Shown: piece after piece, positions 17,057 through 26,087 of the stretch | Layout: each line of letters begins with the position of its first letter | Position numbering within the stretch: the stretch's first letter is position 1 | NCBI GenBank assembly: GCA_014382245.1 | Contig: JACNKC010000042.1 | Span: 1-37,195, forward strand | DNA length: 37,195 nt | Reading direction: 5' to 3' | DNA from: Pseudomonadota bacterium | GTDB lineage: Bacteria > Desulfobacterota > Binatia > UBA1149 | Translations under genes and position numbers: made by a program | Notes under the pieces: generated by a model | Told to the model about the DNA's origin: nothing | Databases searched by the model: none | What the model saw: only the letters and a program-made list of their open reading frames with translations

Positions 17057-17527
17057 ATAGCGTCTGCGATCAAAGTTATCGTAGCCTCGGATCACGCCGC
17101 GGTTGCAGCGCGGGTCCTGGTTGTCGAAACACTCGCTTCGCTGGGTTACGTCGTCGACGATGCCGGACCCACCGGAGAGGACTCTGTGGACTACCCGGAC
17201 TACGCCCAGCTTGTGGGCGAGGCCGTGGGTAGCGGAAAGTCGGAACTGGGCGTGTTGCTTTGTGGCAGCGGCATCGGGATGTCGATAGCCGCCAACAAGA
17301 TCCCGGGTGTCCGGGCTGCCCTCGTGCACGATGTGACCGGGGCGCGACTTTCTCGGCAACACAACGACGCGAATGTCCTGGTGTTGGGTGGTGGAATGAT
17401 GGGCGATCGCTTGCTCAGGGACGTGGTAGAAGCCTGGACGGGCGCCTCTTTTGAGGGAGGCCGGCACCAGGGGCGGGTTAACAAGATAACCGCACTTGAA
17501 AGTGCGGTGCGAGGTAGCAGCCGATGA
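17057..17527 (+). CDS. rpiB: Ribose-5-phosphate isomerase B, apparent ATA start
   Basis: RpiB interconverts ribose-5-P and ribulose-5-P. The frame aligns to the family from its first strand ([18 protein letters not shown]), with DHAA replacing the usual [17 protein letters not shown], catalytic Cys69 in [17 protein letters not shown], and [14 protein letters not shown]. No ATG, GTG or TTG occurs in this frame between the stop at 17048 and the conserved N-terminus; the first standard start is GTG 17186, deep inside the domain. ATA 17057 lies nine bases after a perfect AAGGAG (17042-17047), so I take it as the start (156 aa); a base error (ATG read as ATA) is the main alternative. It ends in an ATGA overlap with glyA. 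Confidence 0.85.
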   Translation: MASAIKVIVASDHAAVAARVLVVETLASLGYVVDDAGPTGEDSVDYPDYAQLVGEAVGSGKSELGVLLCGSGIGMSIAANKIPGVRAALVHDVTGARLSRQHNDANVLVLGGGMMGDRLLRDVVEAWTGASFEGGRHQGRVNKITALESAVRGSSR

Positions 17528-18789
17528 GCCTGCTTGCACAACAGGATCCTGAAATCAGCAAAGCCCTGGGCGACGAACTTGCCCGACAGCAGCGCAACCT
17601 TGAGCTCATAGCCTCGGAGAACGTGGTCAGCGAGGCCGTGCTCGAAGCGATGGCGTCTGTGCTCACAAACAAGTACGCCGAGGGGTACCCCGGACGCCGC
17701 TATTACGGCGGCTGTGAACACGTTGACGTTGTCGAGCAGTTGGCAATAGACCGGGTGCTCGAATTGTTCGGCGCTGATCACGCCAACGTGCAAGCTCACT
17801 CCGGTTCGCAGGCCAACATGGCGGTTTATTTTTCCCAGCTTCAGCCGGGTGACACGATACTGGCCATGAACCTCGCCCACGGCGGGCACCTCACCCACGG
17901 CAGCCCGGTTAATTTCTCGGGGCGGTTCTTCAACGTTGTCCCCTACGGGGTCAAGGAACCGGATGGACTGATTGACTTCGACGAGGTGGCCGAGCTGGCG
18001 AGAGAGCACAAGCCTAGAATGATTGTTGCCGGTCACAGCGCTTATCCCCGACAGCTTGAATTCAAGCGCTTCAGGGACATCGCCGACGAGGTATCTGCGC
18101 TGTTGATGGCCGACATTGCCCACGTTGCGGGGCTGGTGGCTACGGGCCTGCACCCGTCTCCCGTACCCTACTGCGATTTCGTGACCACGACCACGCACAA
18201 GACCCTGCGCGGTCCGCGTGGCGGCGTGATTTTATGCCGCGAAGAGTTCGCCAAGGCCATAGACTCGTCTATTTTTCCCGGGAACCAGGGCGGTCCTCTG
18301 ATGCACGTCATAGCCGCCAAGGCGGTCGCGTTTTCAGAAGCCCTCGAGCCCGCGTTCAAGGTCTACCAGCAGGCGGTCCTCGATAACGCGCGCGCTCTCG
18401 CCGATAGCTTGCTTGGCAGAGGTTTTACCCTGGTGTCGGGCGGTACCGATAACCACCTGCTGTTGATCGATTTTAGAAAAAGCGAGATTACCGGCAAGGT
18501 TGCGCAGCATGCTCTCGACCGGGCAAATATTACTACCAACAGGAACTCGGTTCCCGATGATCCGCGCTCGCCCTTTGTCACTTCCGGGTTGAGGCTGGGC
18601 ACACCCGCCGTCACCACGCGGGGAATGGGGACGAGCGAAATGGTCGCCGTAGCCGCTTTCATCGAACGGGTACTGGCGGCGGTTGACGATGCCTCGGTCG
18701 CAGAAGCGGTGGGAGCCGAAGTAGGGAGCCTATGCGCTTCGTTTCCCCTCTATCCCTCATCGGCACCAGCCCGACAAGCCAGGGCCTGA
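17524..18789 (+). CDS. glyA: Serine hydroxymethyltransferase
   Basis: 421 aa. This PLP enzyme converts serine and tetrahydrofolate to glycine and methylene-THF, feeding one-carbon units to purine and thymidylate synthesis. Conserved segments: [43 protein letters not shown], the PLP Lys226 in [14 protein letters not shown], and the C-terminal [16 protein letters not shown]. It is coupled to rpiB (ATGA) and followed after 24 bases by nrdR. The rpiB-glyA-nrdR order is conserved in many former Deltaproteobacteria. Confidence 0.97.
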   Translation: MSLLAQQDPEISKALGDELARQQRNLELIASENVVSEAVLEAMASVLTNKYAEGYPGRRYYGGCEHVDVVEQLAIDRVLELFGADHANVQAHSGSQANMAVYFSQLQPGDTILAMNLAHGGHLTHGSPVNFSGRFFNVVPYGVKEPDGLIDFDEVAELAREHKPRMIVAGHSAYPRQLEFKRFRDIADEVSALLMADIAHVAGLVATGLHPSPVPYCDFVTTTTHKTLRGPRGGVILCREEFAKAIDSSIFPGNQGGPLMHVIAAKAVAFSEALEPAFKVYQQAVLDNARALADSLLGRGFTLVSGGTDNHLLLIDFRKSEITGKVAQHALDRANITTNRNSVPDDPRSPFVTSGLRLGTPAVTTRGMGTSEMVAVAAFIERVLAAVDDASVAEAVGAEVGSLCASFPLYPSSAPARQARA

Positions 18790-18813
18790 AGCGCGTGGCC
18801 CGGTGAGGCTGAC

Positions 18814-19287
18814 GTGAAGTGCCCGTTCTGCAGCGTCGACGGTAACCGGGTCGTTGACTCCCGCGACAGCGGTGATGACACCGTCCGGCGGCGCAGGGAA
18901 TGCGAAGGCTGCGGACGACGTTTTACCACCTACGAGCGCATCGACGCGATCATGCCCCACGTTGTGAAGAAGGGAGGGCGCCGCGAAACCTGGGACCGTG
19001 GCAAGATCATTCGGGGGCTTTTCAAGGCTTGCGAGAAACGCCCGGTTTCGGTCGAAGCGGTCGAATCCACAGCCGATGCCATAGAACGAGAAGTGCAGGA
19101 GCTAGGGCTTGCCGAACTCGACAGTTCGGTGGTCGGCGAAGCGGTGATGCGATCTCTCAAGGGGCTCGACGAAGTGGCTTATGTGCGTTTTGCGTCGGTG
19201 TACCGTTCTTTTCGCGACATAGATGAATTCATGGCGGTGCTGGAAAGCCTTGTGCGCGAGAAGGGTCAGGGAGACAAGAAGAAATGA
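18814..19287 (+). CDS. nrdR: Transcriptional repressor NrdR
   Basis: 157 aa, GTG start with GTGAGG ahead of it. NrdR represses ribonucleotide reductase genes according to ATP/dATP. The N-terminal zinc ribbon uses Cys3, Cys6, Cys30 and Cys33 ([19 protein letters not shown]), and an ATP-cone domain (about 50-140) begins [16 protein letters not shown] and includes [13 protein letters not shown]. No nrd genes are in the window. It overlaps ribD by ATGA. Confidence 0.96.
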   Translation: MKCPFCSVDGNRVVDSRDSGDDTVRRRRECEGCGRRFTTYERIDAIMPHVVKKGGRRETWDRGKIIRGLFKACEKRPVSVEAVESTADAIEREVQELGLAELDSSVVGEAVMRSLKGLDEVAYVRFASVYRSFRDIDEFMAVLESLVREKGQGDKKK

Positions 19288-20387
19288 GAGTGCTGGCGGC
19301 CACAGATAGCAAGCGCATGCTTCAGGCCTGCGAAGAGGCCGACCGTGGTCTTGGCCACACCTCGCCGAACCCGGCGGTCGGCTGCGTTGTGGTCAAAAAC
19401 GGCCGGCTCGTAGGGCGGGGCTTTCATGCCGCCGCTGGGCAGGCACACGCCGAGGTCGCCGCTCTCAGCGATGCCGGTACTGCGGCGCGAGGGGCGACGG
19501 TCTACGTGACGCTCGAGCCTTGCTGTGTGCAGGGACGCACGCCAGCCTGTACCGAGGCCTTGATCGCAGCCGGCGTCAAGATGGTCGTATACGGAAGCCG
19601 CGATCCCAACCCGCGGGTCAATGGACGTGGTGGCCGCAAACTCAAGGCGGCCGGAATCGAAGTGGTCGCCGGTGTCGAGCAGCCCGCGTGCGACCAGCTC
19701 GTGAAGGGATACCGTGAGTGGGTTCAGACCGGCTCCCCCCTCGTGGGCATGAAACTAGCCGTCAGTCTCGATGGGCGTATCGCGGCCAGGGGCGGAGCTT
19801 CCAAGTGGATATCGGGACCGGCCTCGCGTGCCCTGGTGCAGCAGATGCGCAGACGAGCAGACGCCGTGCTCGTCGGTGCGGGAACGGTGGCCGCTGATGA
19901 CCCTCGGCTCAGCTGCAGGCTTCGCGGCGCGAGACAACCCCTGCGCGTGGTTCTCGACGAACGCCTCTCGGTGTCGCCCCGGTCACGGGTTGTTGCCGGG
20001 CGCGGAGATTGCCTCCTGGTTTGCGCGCCAGGCGAAGTCAGTAGCGGAAGAGCAGAAACCCTGCGAGCTGCAGGCGCGGAGGTTTACGGCGTGCGCGGGC
20101 GCGGGCGCGGTGCGTGGCAGCGGTTGCTGGCCGAACTGGGCAGGCGCGATGTACACGAATTGCTCATAGAAGGCGGAGCCGGGGTCGCAGCGAGCGTCGT
20201 TAAAGCCCGCGTGGTTTCTGAACTGACCCTGTTCTATAGTACACGGCTACTCGGTGGCGATGGGGTGCCGATGCTTGATTCACTCGGGGTCAGGTCTCCG
20301 TCGGGAGCACCCCTGCTGAGTGATGGCACGATAGACAGGGTCGGCCATGACTTCGTGTGGCGTGGTCGGTTTGAAAACAGTGGCTGA
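19284..20387 (+). CDS. ribD: Bifunctional riboflavin deaminase/reductase
   Basis: 367 aa. It deaminates the pyrimidine from GTP cyclohydrolase II and then reduces its ribosyl side chain. The deaminase domain (about 1-145) has [12 protein letters not shown], His55-Ala-Glu57, Cys80 and Cys89 in [13 protein letters not shown] (zinc site). The reductase domain (about 150-367) has [34 protein letters not shown] and [14 protein letters not shown]. The usual partner ribE (riboflavin synthase) does not follow; ribBA starts inside the ribD 3' end. Confidence 0.95.
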   Translation: MRVLAATDSKRMLQACEEADRGLGHTSPNPAVGCVVVKNGRLVGRGFHAAAGQAHAEVAALSDAGTAARGATVYVTLEPCCVQGRTPACTEALIAAGVKMVVYGSRDPNPRVNGRGGRKLKAAGIEVVAGVEQPACDQLVKGYREWVQTGSPLVGMKLAVSLDGRIAARGGASKWISGPASRALVQQMRRRADAVLVGAGTVAADDPRLSCRLRGARQPLRVVLDERLSVSPRSRVVAGRGDCLLVCAPGEVSSGRAETLRAAGAEVYGVRGRGRGAWQRLLAELGRRDVHELLIEGGAGVAASVVKARVVSELTLFYSTRLLGGDGVPMLDSLGVRSPSGAPLLSDGTIDRVGHDFVWRGRFENSG

Positions 20388-21636
20388 GAAAAAAAAGGAT
20401 AACCCGGTAGAGCTTGCCGTCAGTGCACTGTCAGCTGGCCGGGTCGTGCTATTGACCGACCGTAAGCACCCGGAGCGAGGGGCCAGCGTTTGCGTAAATC
20501 CCGGCCTTCTTGATGCCGACACGATCAATTTCTTTGTGAGCCACGCCCGCGGCCTGTTATGCCTGGCTATGACAGAGCAGCGCATGCAACAGCTGGGGAT
20601 TCCCTTGCTGGCCGACGATTCGGCGCGGGAAGGGAGGCCGGTTTTCGGCGCGTCCATTGAAGCGGCGAAAGGAGTGAGCACTGGAATATCGGCGGCCGAT
20701 CGGGCTCGAACGATCCTGGTGGCCTCGCATCCCGATTCGGACGTAAACTCCCTGGTCATGCCCGGGCACGTACACTCGGTTCGTGTTTCGGACAGGGGGG
20801 TACTGGTTACGGCGGCCCCCGCCGAAGCCGCTGCTGATCTCGTTGCCATGACCGGCTCGGAGCGCTCTGCCGCCTTTTGTTGCGTACTGGGTGAGGATGG
20901 GGAAGTGGCTGATGATGCAGAATTGCGCGCCCTGGCTGAGCGCTTTTCGCTTGCCATGGTGGATATCTCGGAAGTGGTTGATTTGCGGCTGAAAACCGAG
21001 CTGGTGGTTGAACGGGTTGCCGAAAGGGAAATCGACAGCGCCTACGGTGGCAGCTACCGCGCCGTTGTTTATCGTAACGACATGGACGAACACGAACACG
21101 TGGCCCTGGTAGCGGGAGTCCTGGATGGCCCGGAGCCGGTCTGGGTGAGGGTCCATTCGCAGTGTCTTACGGGTGACGTGCTCGGCTCGGCGCGCTGTGA
21201 CTGTGGAGAGCAGCTCGCCATGTCGCTCGAGATGATAGCAGGCAGCGGTCGCGGCGTCGTAGTCTATATGCACCAGGAGGGGCGTGGGATAGGCCTGGCG
21301 AATAAGATCAAGGCCTACCACCTGCAGGACCAGGGCAGGGACACGGTTGAGGCCAATCTCGACCTGGGATTTGGCAAAGACCTCAGGGACTACGGCATGG
21401 CGGCGCAAATACTTAAGGACCTTGGCGTTACCAGGGTCTGCCTGCTCACGAACAACCCCGCGAAGGTAAGCGGGCTCAAGAAACACGGCATTGATGTGAC
21501 CGAACGACGCCCGCTCCAACCACCGGCTCGTGCTCACAACGTGGATTACCTCAAGACCAAGCAGCAGAAACTCGGCCACCTTCTCGACAGCGGGGCGCTC
21601 GAGGGCATTCCCCGGGAGAACCGCGGTGGCGACTAA
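20347..21636 (+). CDS. ribBA: RibBA-type protein: degenerate DHBP synthase domain fused to intact GTP cyclohydrolase II
   Basis: 429 aa from ATG 20347; TTG 20371 and GTG 20380 are alternative starts closer to the ribD stop. The C-terminal RibA domain (about 220-429) is intact: zinc Cys273, Cys284 and Cys286 in CLTGDVLGSARCDCG, then HQEGRGIGLANKIKAY, LGFGKDLRDYGMAAQIL and LLTNNPAKVSGL. The N-terminal RibB domain keeps its framework (ARGLLCLAM, KGVSTGISAADRARTI, MPGHV) but not its chemistry. The RENEGD loop is TDRKHPERGAS (37-47), the GHTE motif is AAPAE (156-160, His to Pro158), and the later catalytic Glu is Cys179. I infer GTP cyclohydrolase II activity only. It overlaps ribH by 11 bases. 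Confidence 0.93.
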   Translation: MTSCGVVGLKTVAEKKKDNPVELAVSALSAGRVVLLTDRKHPERGASVCVNPGLLDADTINFFVSHARGLLCLAMTEQRMQQLGIPLLADDSAREGRPVFGASIEAAKGVSTGISAADRARTILVASHPDSDVNSLVMPGHVHSVRVSDRGVLVTAAPAEAAADLVAMTGSERSAAFCCVLGEDGEVADDAELRALAERFSLAMVDISEVVDLRLKTELVVERVAEREIDSAYGGSYRAVVYRNDMDEHEHVALVAGVLDGPEPVWVRVHSQCLTGDVLGSARCDCGEQLAMSLEMIAGSGRGVVVYMHQEGRGIGLANKIKAYHLQDQGRDTVEANLDLGFGKDLRDYGMAAQILKDLGVTRVCLLTNNPAKVSGLKKHGIDVTERRPLQPPARAHNVDYLKTKQQKLGHLLDSGALEGIPRENRGGD

Positions 21637-22066
21637 CAAGACTCGAATCGCGGTGGTTGTCGCCAGTTTTAATTCGGCGGTGACCGATAGCCTGCTCGAA
21701 GGAGCGCTTTCGGCAGCCGCCAGGTACGAAGCCGATATCGACGTTTATAGAGTACCCGGGGCGTTCGAGTTACCTTTGTTGGCCTCGAGTGCTGCCCGGA
21801 GTGGGCGCTACGACGCCGTGGTCTGCCTGGGGGCTGTCATCAGGGGCGAGACCCCGCACTTTGACTACGTGTGTTCCCAGGCCGCTGCTGGTGTTCAGCG
21901 GGTCGCACTGGACGAGAACATGCCCGTGTCTTTTGGCGTACTCACGACCGACAACATCGAGCAGGCGCTCGCCAGGGCAGGCGGGGAGTTTGGTAACAAG
22001 GGCTACGATGCGGTGGTTTGCGCGGTCGACACATTGCTGGAGAAGCGTCGGCTGGAGGCAGGCTGA
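21626..22066 (+). CDS. ribH: 6,7-dimethyl-8-ribityllumazine synthase
   Basis: 146 aa from GTG 21626, with GGGAGA seven bases upstream; the longer open frame lies inside ribBA. It condenses DHBP with the ribitylaminouracil product of RibD. Motifs: VVASFNSAVTD, VPGAFELPLLA, LGAVIRGETPHFDYV (catalytic His), VSFGVLTTDNIEQA and GNKGYDAV. The cytoplasmic enzyme forms large shells in many bacteria. It sits in the expected ribBA-ribH-nusB order. Confidence 0.96.
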   Translation: MATNKTRIAVVVASFNSAVTDSLLEGALSAAARYEADIDVYRVPGAFELPLLASSAARSGRYDAVVCLGAVIRGETPHFDYVCSQAAAGVQRVALDENMPVSFGVLTTDNIEQALARAGGEFGNKGYDAVVCAVDTLLEKRRLEAG

Positions 22067-22073
22067 AAGTCGC

Positions 22074-22511
22074 ATGGGGGTACGAACCAAAGCTCGCGAA
22101 GCGGCCTTGCAGCTTGTCTACCAGGTGGAGCTTGGCGGTGAGCGTTCGCCCGAAGCTATCGAGCTTTTCTGGGCTGAACTCCCGACCGCCGGTGAGACTG
22201 TCCGCCGATACGGTTCGCAACTGGCGACGGCGGCGCTCGAGAACCAGGAAGAACTCGACGCCATGGTTTCAGGCGCGGCTGAAAACTGGGACATCCAACG
22301 CATCGCGCGTGTGGACTTGTGCCTGCTGAGAATCGCTCTTGGCGAAATGATATACGTGGGTGGCACGCCCGTGGCGGTGGTAATAAACGAAGCAGTCGAG
22401 GTTGCCAAGAAATTTTGTGACACCACCAGCCCGGCTTTTGTTAACGGGGTTCTCGACTCGGTCGTGGTGGAGCGCAAGCTGCTGGAGAAGCAGGACGGCA
22501 AGTCGGCGTGA
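22074..22511 (+). CDS. nusB: Transcription antitermination factor NusB
   Basis: 145 aa, ATG 22074. NusB pairs with NusE (S10) on boxA RNA for rRNA antitermination. Family features: TKAREAALQLVYQVEL at the N-terminus, WDIQRIARVDLCLLRIALGEM and the C-terminal VVINEAVEVAKKFCDTTSPAFVNGVLDSV. It follows ribH by seven bases and overlaps leuS by GTGA. Confidence 0.96.
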   Translation: MGVRTKAREAALQLVYQVELGGERSPEAIELFWAELPTAGETVRRYGSQLATAALENQEELDAMVSGAAENWDIQRIARVDLCLLRIALGEMIYVGGTPVAVVINEAVEVAKKFCDTTSPAFVNGVLDSVVVERKLLEKQDGKSA

Positions 22512-24970
22512 AGTTCTACGACCCCTCGGTCATCGAGAAGAAGTGGCAGTGCCACTGGCAGGATAACGACAGCTTCAAGCCCGCTGGCGATGGCACTCCG
22601 TACTACCAGCTCGAGATGTTTCCGTACCCCTCCGGGCGCATCCACATGGGCCACGTCCGGAATTACACTATCGGCGACGTGCTCGCGCGCTTTCACGCGG
22701 CCCGGGGCCGACGTGTTTTTCATCCCATGGGCTGGGATGCCTTTGGACTTCCCGCCGAGGCTGCTGCCATCGAACGGGGCGTGGCGCCGGCCTCCTGGAC
22801 GCGGTCTAATATTGAAGAAATGAAGAAACAACTGGGGCGCCTGGGCTTCAGTTATGACCCAGGCACTGAACTGGCGACCTGTGATGTTGACTACTATCGG
22901 TGGGAGCAACTGTTTTTTGTGCAGATGCTCGAGCGTGGCATCGCTTACAGAAAGAGCGCGGTCGTTAACTGGTGTGAAGGCTGTGGTACGGTGCTCGCCA
23001 ACGAGCAGGTCGACGGGGATAGTTGTTGGAGAGGGCACAGCCCGGTAACCCCCCGCGAGCTTGACCAGTGGTTCTTGAAGATTACCGATTACGCCGACGA
23101 GCTGCTCGACGGCCTGGACGAGCTCAAGGGCAAGTGGCCAGACAAGGTCCTAACCATGCAGCGCAACTGGATCGGCCGCAGCGAGGGGGTAGAAGTCTTT
23201 TTTGAACTGCCGGCCCTTGGTGAACCGCTGAAGGTGTTCACCACCAGGGTTGATACCCTCTTTGGAGCTACCTTTGTATGCATTGCTCCCGAGCACCCTG
23301 CGGCGATGAAGCTGGCCGAAGCCGGCGGACGCGAGAAAGAAGCCCGGGAGTTCGTGGCTGCCGTGGCTGCGCGAAGCAACGTCGAGCGCGCGCAGGGCAA
23401 ACAGGGTTTCGACACCGGCAGCCGGGCGGTCAATCCGGTCAACGGTGAAGAAATACCGGTGTTCCTGGGCGATTTTGTCCTGATGGGTTACGGGACCGGG
23501 GCGGTAATGTCGGTTCCCGCCCACGATCAGCGAGATTTTGAGTTTGCCCGGGGCAACTGTATCGCCGTGAGGCCGGTGATCGCTCCCCCCGCGGGCCCTC
23601 TCGTAGCCACCGATATGACCGAGGCCATGGTGGAGGACGGAATTCTCCACGACAGTGGCGATTTTGACGGGTTGGCGAGCAGCGACGCCCGGGAAGGGAT
23701 CTGTGCGCAGCTCGTCAAAATGCAGCGTGGCCGGGCGGTCGTCAACTACAGGTTGAGGGACTGGGGTATCTCGCGGCAACGGTACTGGGGGTGTCCGATT
23801 CCGGTTATTTACTGCGACAGTTGCGGCACCGTAGCGGTGCCCGAAAAGGATCTCCCGGTCGTCCTGCCCGAAGACATTACCATGCCGCCAAGCGGGGCAT
23901 CGCCGCTCGCGTCATTGACTGGGTTCGCTCAGGTTTCTTGCCCCGGTTGTGGTGGAGAGGCCCGCCGCGAAACTGACACGATGGACACCTTCATGGAGTC
24001 GTCCTGGTACTTTCTTCGCTACACCAGCGCCGGGGATGAGCAGCGCCCCTTCGACCCTGCGGCGGTGGCCGAGTGGCTACCCGTTTCCCAGTACGTCGGT
24101 GGGGTCGAGCACGCGGTTCTTCATCTTCTCTACTCCCGGTTTTTCACCCGCGTGCTCAGGGACCTTGGGTGGCTGGACCTGTCTGAACCTTTCGGCGAAC
24201 TGTTGACCCAGGGCATGGTGATCAAGGACGGTTCCAAGATGAGTAAATCGAAGGGCAACGTCGTTGACCCGGATGAACTCATCGAGCGTTACGGGGCCGA
24301 TACCGCGCGTCTTTTCTCGGTATTTGCTGCTCCCCCCGAGAAAGACCTCGAGTGGAGCGAGAAGGGCGTAGAAGGAGCGAGCCGCTTTATATCGAGGGTC
24401 TGGCGGCAGGTCGTTGTCGCTGCCGAAGAAACCAGCGGTGACTGTTCTGACCCGGGGCCCGAAAGCCTGGACGAAGAGGGACGGCGTCTACGCGGGGTCG
24501 TGCACGAAACGATTCAACGAGTCAGTCACGACGTGGGTGCACGCCTGCGCTTCAACACCGCTATCGCGGCTATTATGGAGCTGGTCAATGAATACCAGTC
24601 GGCTGATTTTACAGCGCTCGCAGATGGTGAACGCCTTCATCGCTTCGGGCTTGGCACGGTGCTCTTGCTGCTTGGACCTTTTGTACCGCACGTCGCCAAC
24701 GAGCTGTGGGGTGAGTTGACGGGCCAAGAAGATATGAACCAACAGGGTTGGCCCGTCCACGACGAGGCGGCGCTGCTGCGGGAAAGCATTGAAATAGTGT
24801 TGCAGGTTAACGGTAAAATACGGTCCCGGATCCAAGTATCAGCCGATATCGACAGGGATGAGCTGGGCCGACTGGCCCTGGCCGACTCGAGGGTCATTGC
24901 TTACCTTGACGGCGCCGATCCCCGCAAGGTGGTAGTTGTGCCCGGCCGGCTGGTAAACGTGGTTATATGA
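22508..24970 (+). CDS. leuS: Leucyl-tRNA synthetase
   Basis: 820 aa, GTG start inside the nusB stop. Class I aaRS: the HIGH-type HMGH at 46-49 in YPSGRIHMGHVRNY, a zinc-type insertion with CEGCGTVLANEQV, the CP1 editing domain (about 225-420, with FTTRVDTLFGATFV and GYGTGAVMSVPAHDQRD), DWGISRQRYWGCPIPV, a second Cys pair (CDSCG), and KMSKS at 577-581. The C-terminal anticodon-binding domain ends about residue 815. It attaches leucine to tRNA-Leu. The family is usually near 860 aa, so it is slightly compact. It overlaps lptE by ATGA. Confidence 0.98.
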   Translation: MKFYDPSVIEKKWQCHWQDNDSFKPAGDGTPYYQLEMFPYPSGRIHMGHVRNYTIGDVLARFHAARGRRVFHPMGWDAFGLPAEAAAIERGVAPASWTRSNIEEMKKQLGRLGFSYDPGTELATCDVDYYRWEQLFFVQMLERGIAYRKSAVVNWCEGCGTVLANEQVDGDSCWRGHSPVTPRELDQWFLKITDYADELLDGLDELKGKWPDKVLTMQRNWIGRSEGVEVFFELPALGEPLKVFTTRVDTLFGATFVCIAPEHPAAMKLAEAGGREKEAREFVAAVAARSNVERAQGKQGFDTGSRAVNPVNGEEIPVFLGDFVLMGYGTGAVMSVPAHDQRDFEFARGNCIAVRPVIAPPAGPLVATDMTEAMVEDGILHDSGDFDGLASSDAREGICAQLVKMQRGRAVVNYRLRDWGISRQRYWGCPIPVIYCDSCGTVAVPEKDLPVVLPEDITMPPSGASPLASLTGFAQVSCPGCGGEARRETDTMDTFMESSWYFLRYTSAGDEQRPFDPAAVAEWLPVSQYVGGVEHAVLHLLYSRFFTRVLRDLGWLDLSEPFGELLTQGMVIKDGSKMSKSKGNVVDPDELIERYGADTARLFSVFAAPPEKDLEWSEKGVEGASRFISRVWRQVVVAAEETSGDCSDPGPESLDEEGRRLRGVVHETIQRVSHDVGARLRFNTAIAAIMELVNEYQSADFTALADGERLHRFGLGTVLLLLGPFVPHVANELWGELTGQEDMNQQGWPVHDEAALLRESIEIVLQVNGKIRSRIQVSADIDRDELGRLALADSRVIAYLDGADPRKVVVVPGRLVNVVI

Positions 24971-25626
24971 GCAACAAGGGTGATCGCCTGTTCTTGTTCG
25001 TGGTGGCCAGCGCGTCGGCGATCCTGTTGTCGGCTTGTGGCTACACGGTGCTGCGGCCGGGAGCTGCGCTGCCTGATTCGGTGCGTAGTGTTTACGTGGC
25101 CCAGGTTGTCGGCGACGAGGGCGATCCCGTCCTCGCGGACAAGCTGCGCCGGGAATTGCGGGTTCGGTTTCGCCGGCAGGGACGTCTCGGTGTCGTCGAT
25201 TCGCCGCTTCGCGCTGACTCTATTATTGAGCTCACCGTGTCGGGATACCGGCGCCAGCCCGTTGCGTTCAACCAGTTCGACGAAGTGCTGGACTACGACA
25301 CCACGCTCAGGGTCCGGATGTTGATGAAGAACCGGACCGGGGAAACCCTGCTGGAAAGGGACTTGTCGGTTTCGCGAGGCCATCCCGCCGTGCGCGATGC
25401 CATTGTCACCAGCAGCGCGGCTTTTGTCGCTGACCGCAAGGTTGCGGCTGGGGACCTGGCCGAGTTCGATGGCGTGCAGTTGGGTGTTTACACTCGTGCC
25501 GCTGCTGTCGATGGCCTCGTGGAGGACCTGGTCGACGCGGTAATGTCGTCGCTATCGATCGTGTATCCGCTGGGTGGCGTCGGAGCGGTGAGGGCTGAAG
25601 TCTCACAGGGAGAAACACGGCCCTGA
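24967..25626 (+). CDS. lptE: LptE-like LPS-assembly lipoprotein
   Basis: 219 aa with a lipoprotein signal: hydrophobic residues 9-23 and the lipobox LLSA-Cys24, followed by GYTVLRPGAALPDSVRSVYV, the LptE start pattern. LptE plugs and assembles LptD in the outer membrane for LPS export. Placement directly after leuS matches the conserved leuS-lptE pair, and lpxD upstream confirms that the cell makes lipid A. holA, the usual next gene, is missing; a hairpin and convergent rpsT follow. Confidence 0.88.
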   Translation: MSNKGDRLFLFVVASASAILLSACGYTVLRPGAALPDSVRSVYVAQVVGDEGDPVLADKLRRELRVRFRRQGRLGVVDSPLRADSIIELTVSGYRRQPVAFNQFDEVLDYDTTLRVRMLMKNRTGETLLERDLSVSRGHPAVRDAIVTSSAAFVADRKVAAGDLAEFDGVQLGVYTRAAAVDGLVEDLVDAVMSSLSIVYPLGGVGAVRAEVSQGETRP

Positions 25627-25693
25627 TAGTAACGGGGGAAAATGAGCGATGTTAGGCTGCGGTGCACGGCCAGGCGCGGGCATGCCCCGGGGG

Positions 25694-25725
25694 GTACAGG
25701 CGAGTTGTCTCAGCGCGCCCTGTAC
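25694..25725. terminator. Hairpin between convergent lptE and rpsT
   Basis: GTACAGG (25694-25700) pairs perfectly with CCTGTAC (25719-25725) around an 18-base loop, with CG/CG able to extend the stem inside. There is no T run. Its placement in the 108-base convergent spacer suggests a shared transcription stop. Confidence 0.4.
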
Positions 25726-25734
25726 GGACGGGGA

Positions 25735-26004
25735 CTAGTTGCTTGAGAGCCTGGCGACCTGTCGAGCGAGGCGCGAGGTCTGCCGCGAGGCGGTCGAGCG
25801 GTGGAGCACGCCTTTGCCGGCTGCTTTACCGAGAATACTTTCAGCTGCTACCAGCTCGCGCTTGGCGGTATCCGAGTCGCCGGCGGCGATGGCTTCGCGC
25901 AGGCGGCGCACAACCGAGCCAACACGGCTACGGACCACACGATTGGCCGTGCGGCGGCGTAAAGACTGGCGGTGACGCTTCAGTGCTGATTTGTGGTTTG
26001 CCAC
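25735..26004 (-). CDS. rpsT: 30S ribosomal protein S20
   Basis: 89 aa, GTG start with GGAGGAG five bases ahead on the minus strand. It binds 16S rRNA early in 30S assembly. MANHKSALKRHRQSLRRRTANR and the basic helical body with AAGKGVLHRSTASRQTSRLARQV are diagnostic. It is a single-gene unit divergent from murJ. The leader contains GAAGCC(C)GTTT twice, a possible regulatory repeat. Confidence 0.97.
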   Translation of the reverse strand: MANHKSALKRHRQSLRRRTANRVVRSRVGSVVRRLREAIAAGDSDTAKRELVAAESILGKAAGKGVLHRSTASRQTSRLARQVARLSSN

Positions 26005-26087
26005 TATGACTCCTCCAGCGAAACGGGCTTCCTCAGAGAAAACGGCTTCTGCCGCGAACTCGAACGGCCCTCTAACCAGGCCCCGAG

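Noticed and set aside
20557-21639. Long minus-strand open frame opposite ribBA
   Set aside because: The plus strand has intact GTP cyclohydrolase II motifs; the antisense product looks like no known protein and has no Shine-Dalgarno.
26016-26050. Near-repeat GAAGCC(C)GTTT twice in the rpsT leader (minus strand)
   Set aside because: Too short and imperfect to claim as a regulatory site; noted only in the rpsT entry.
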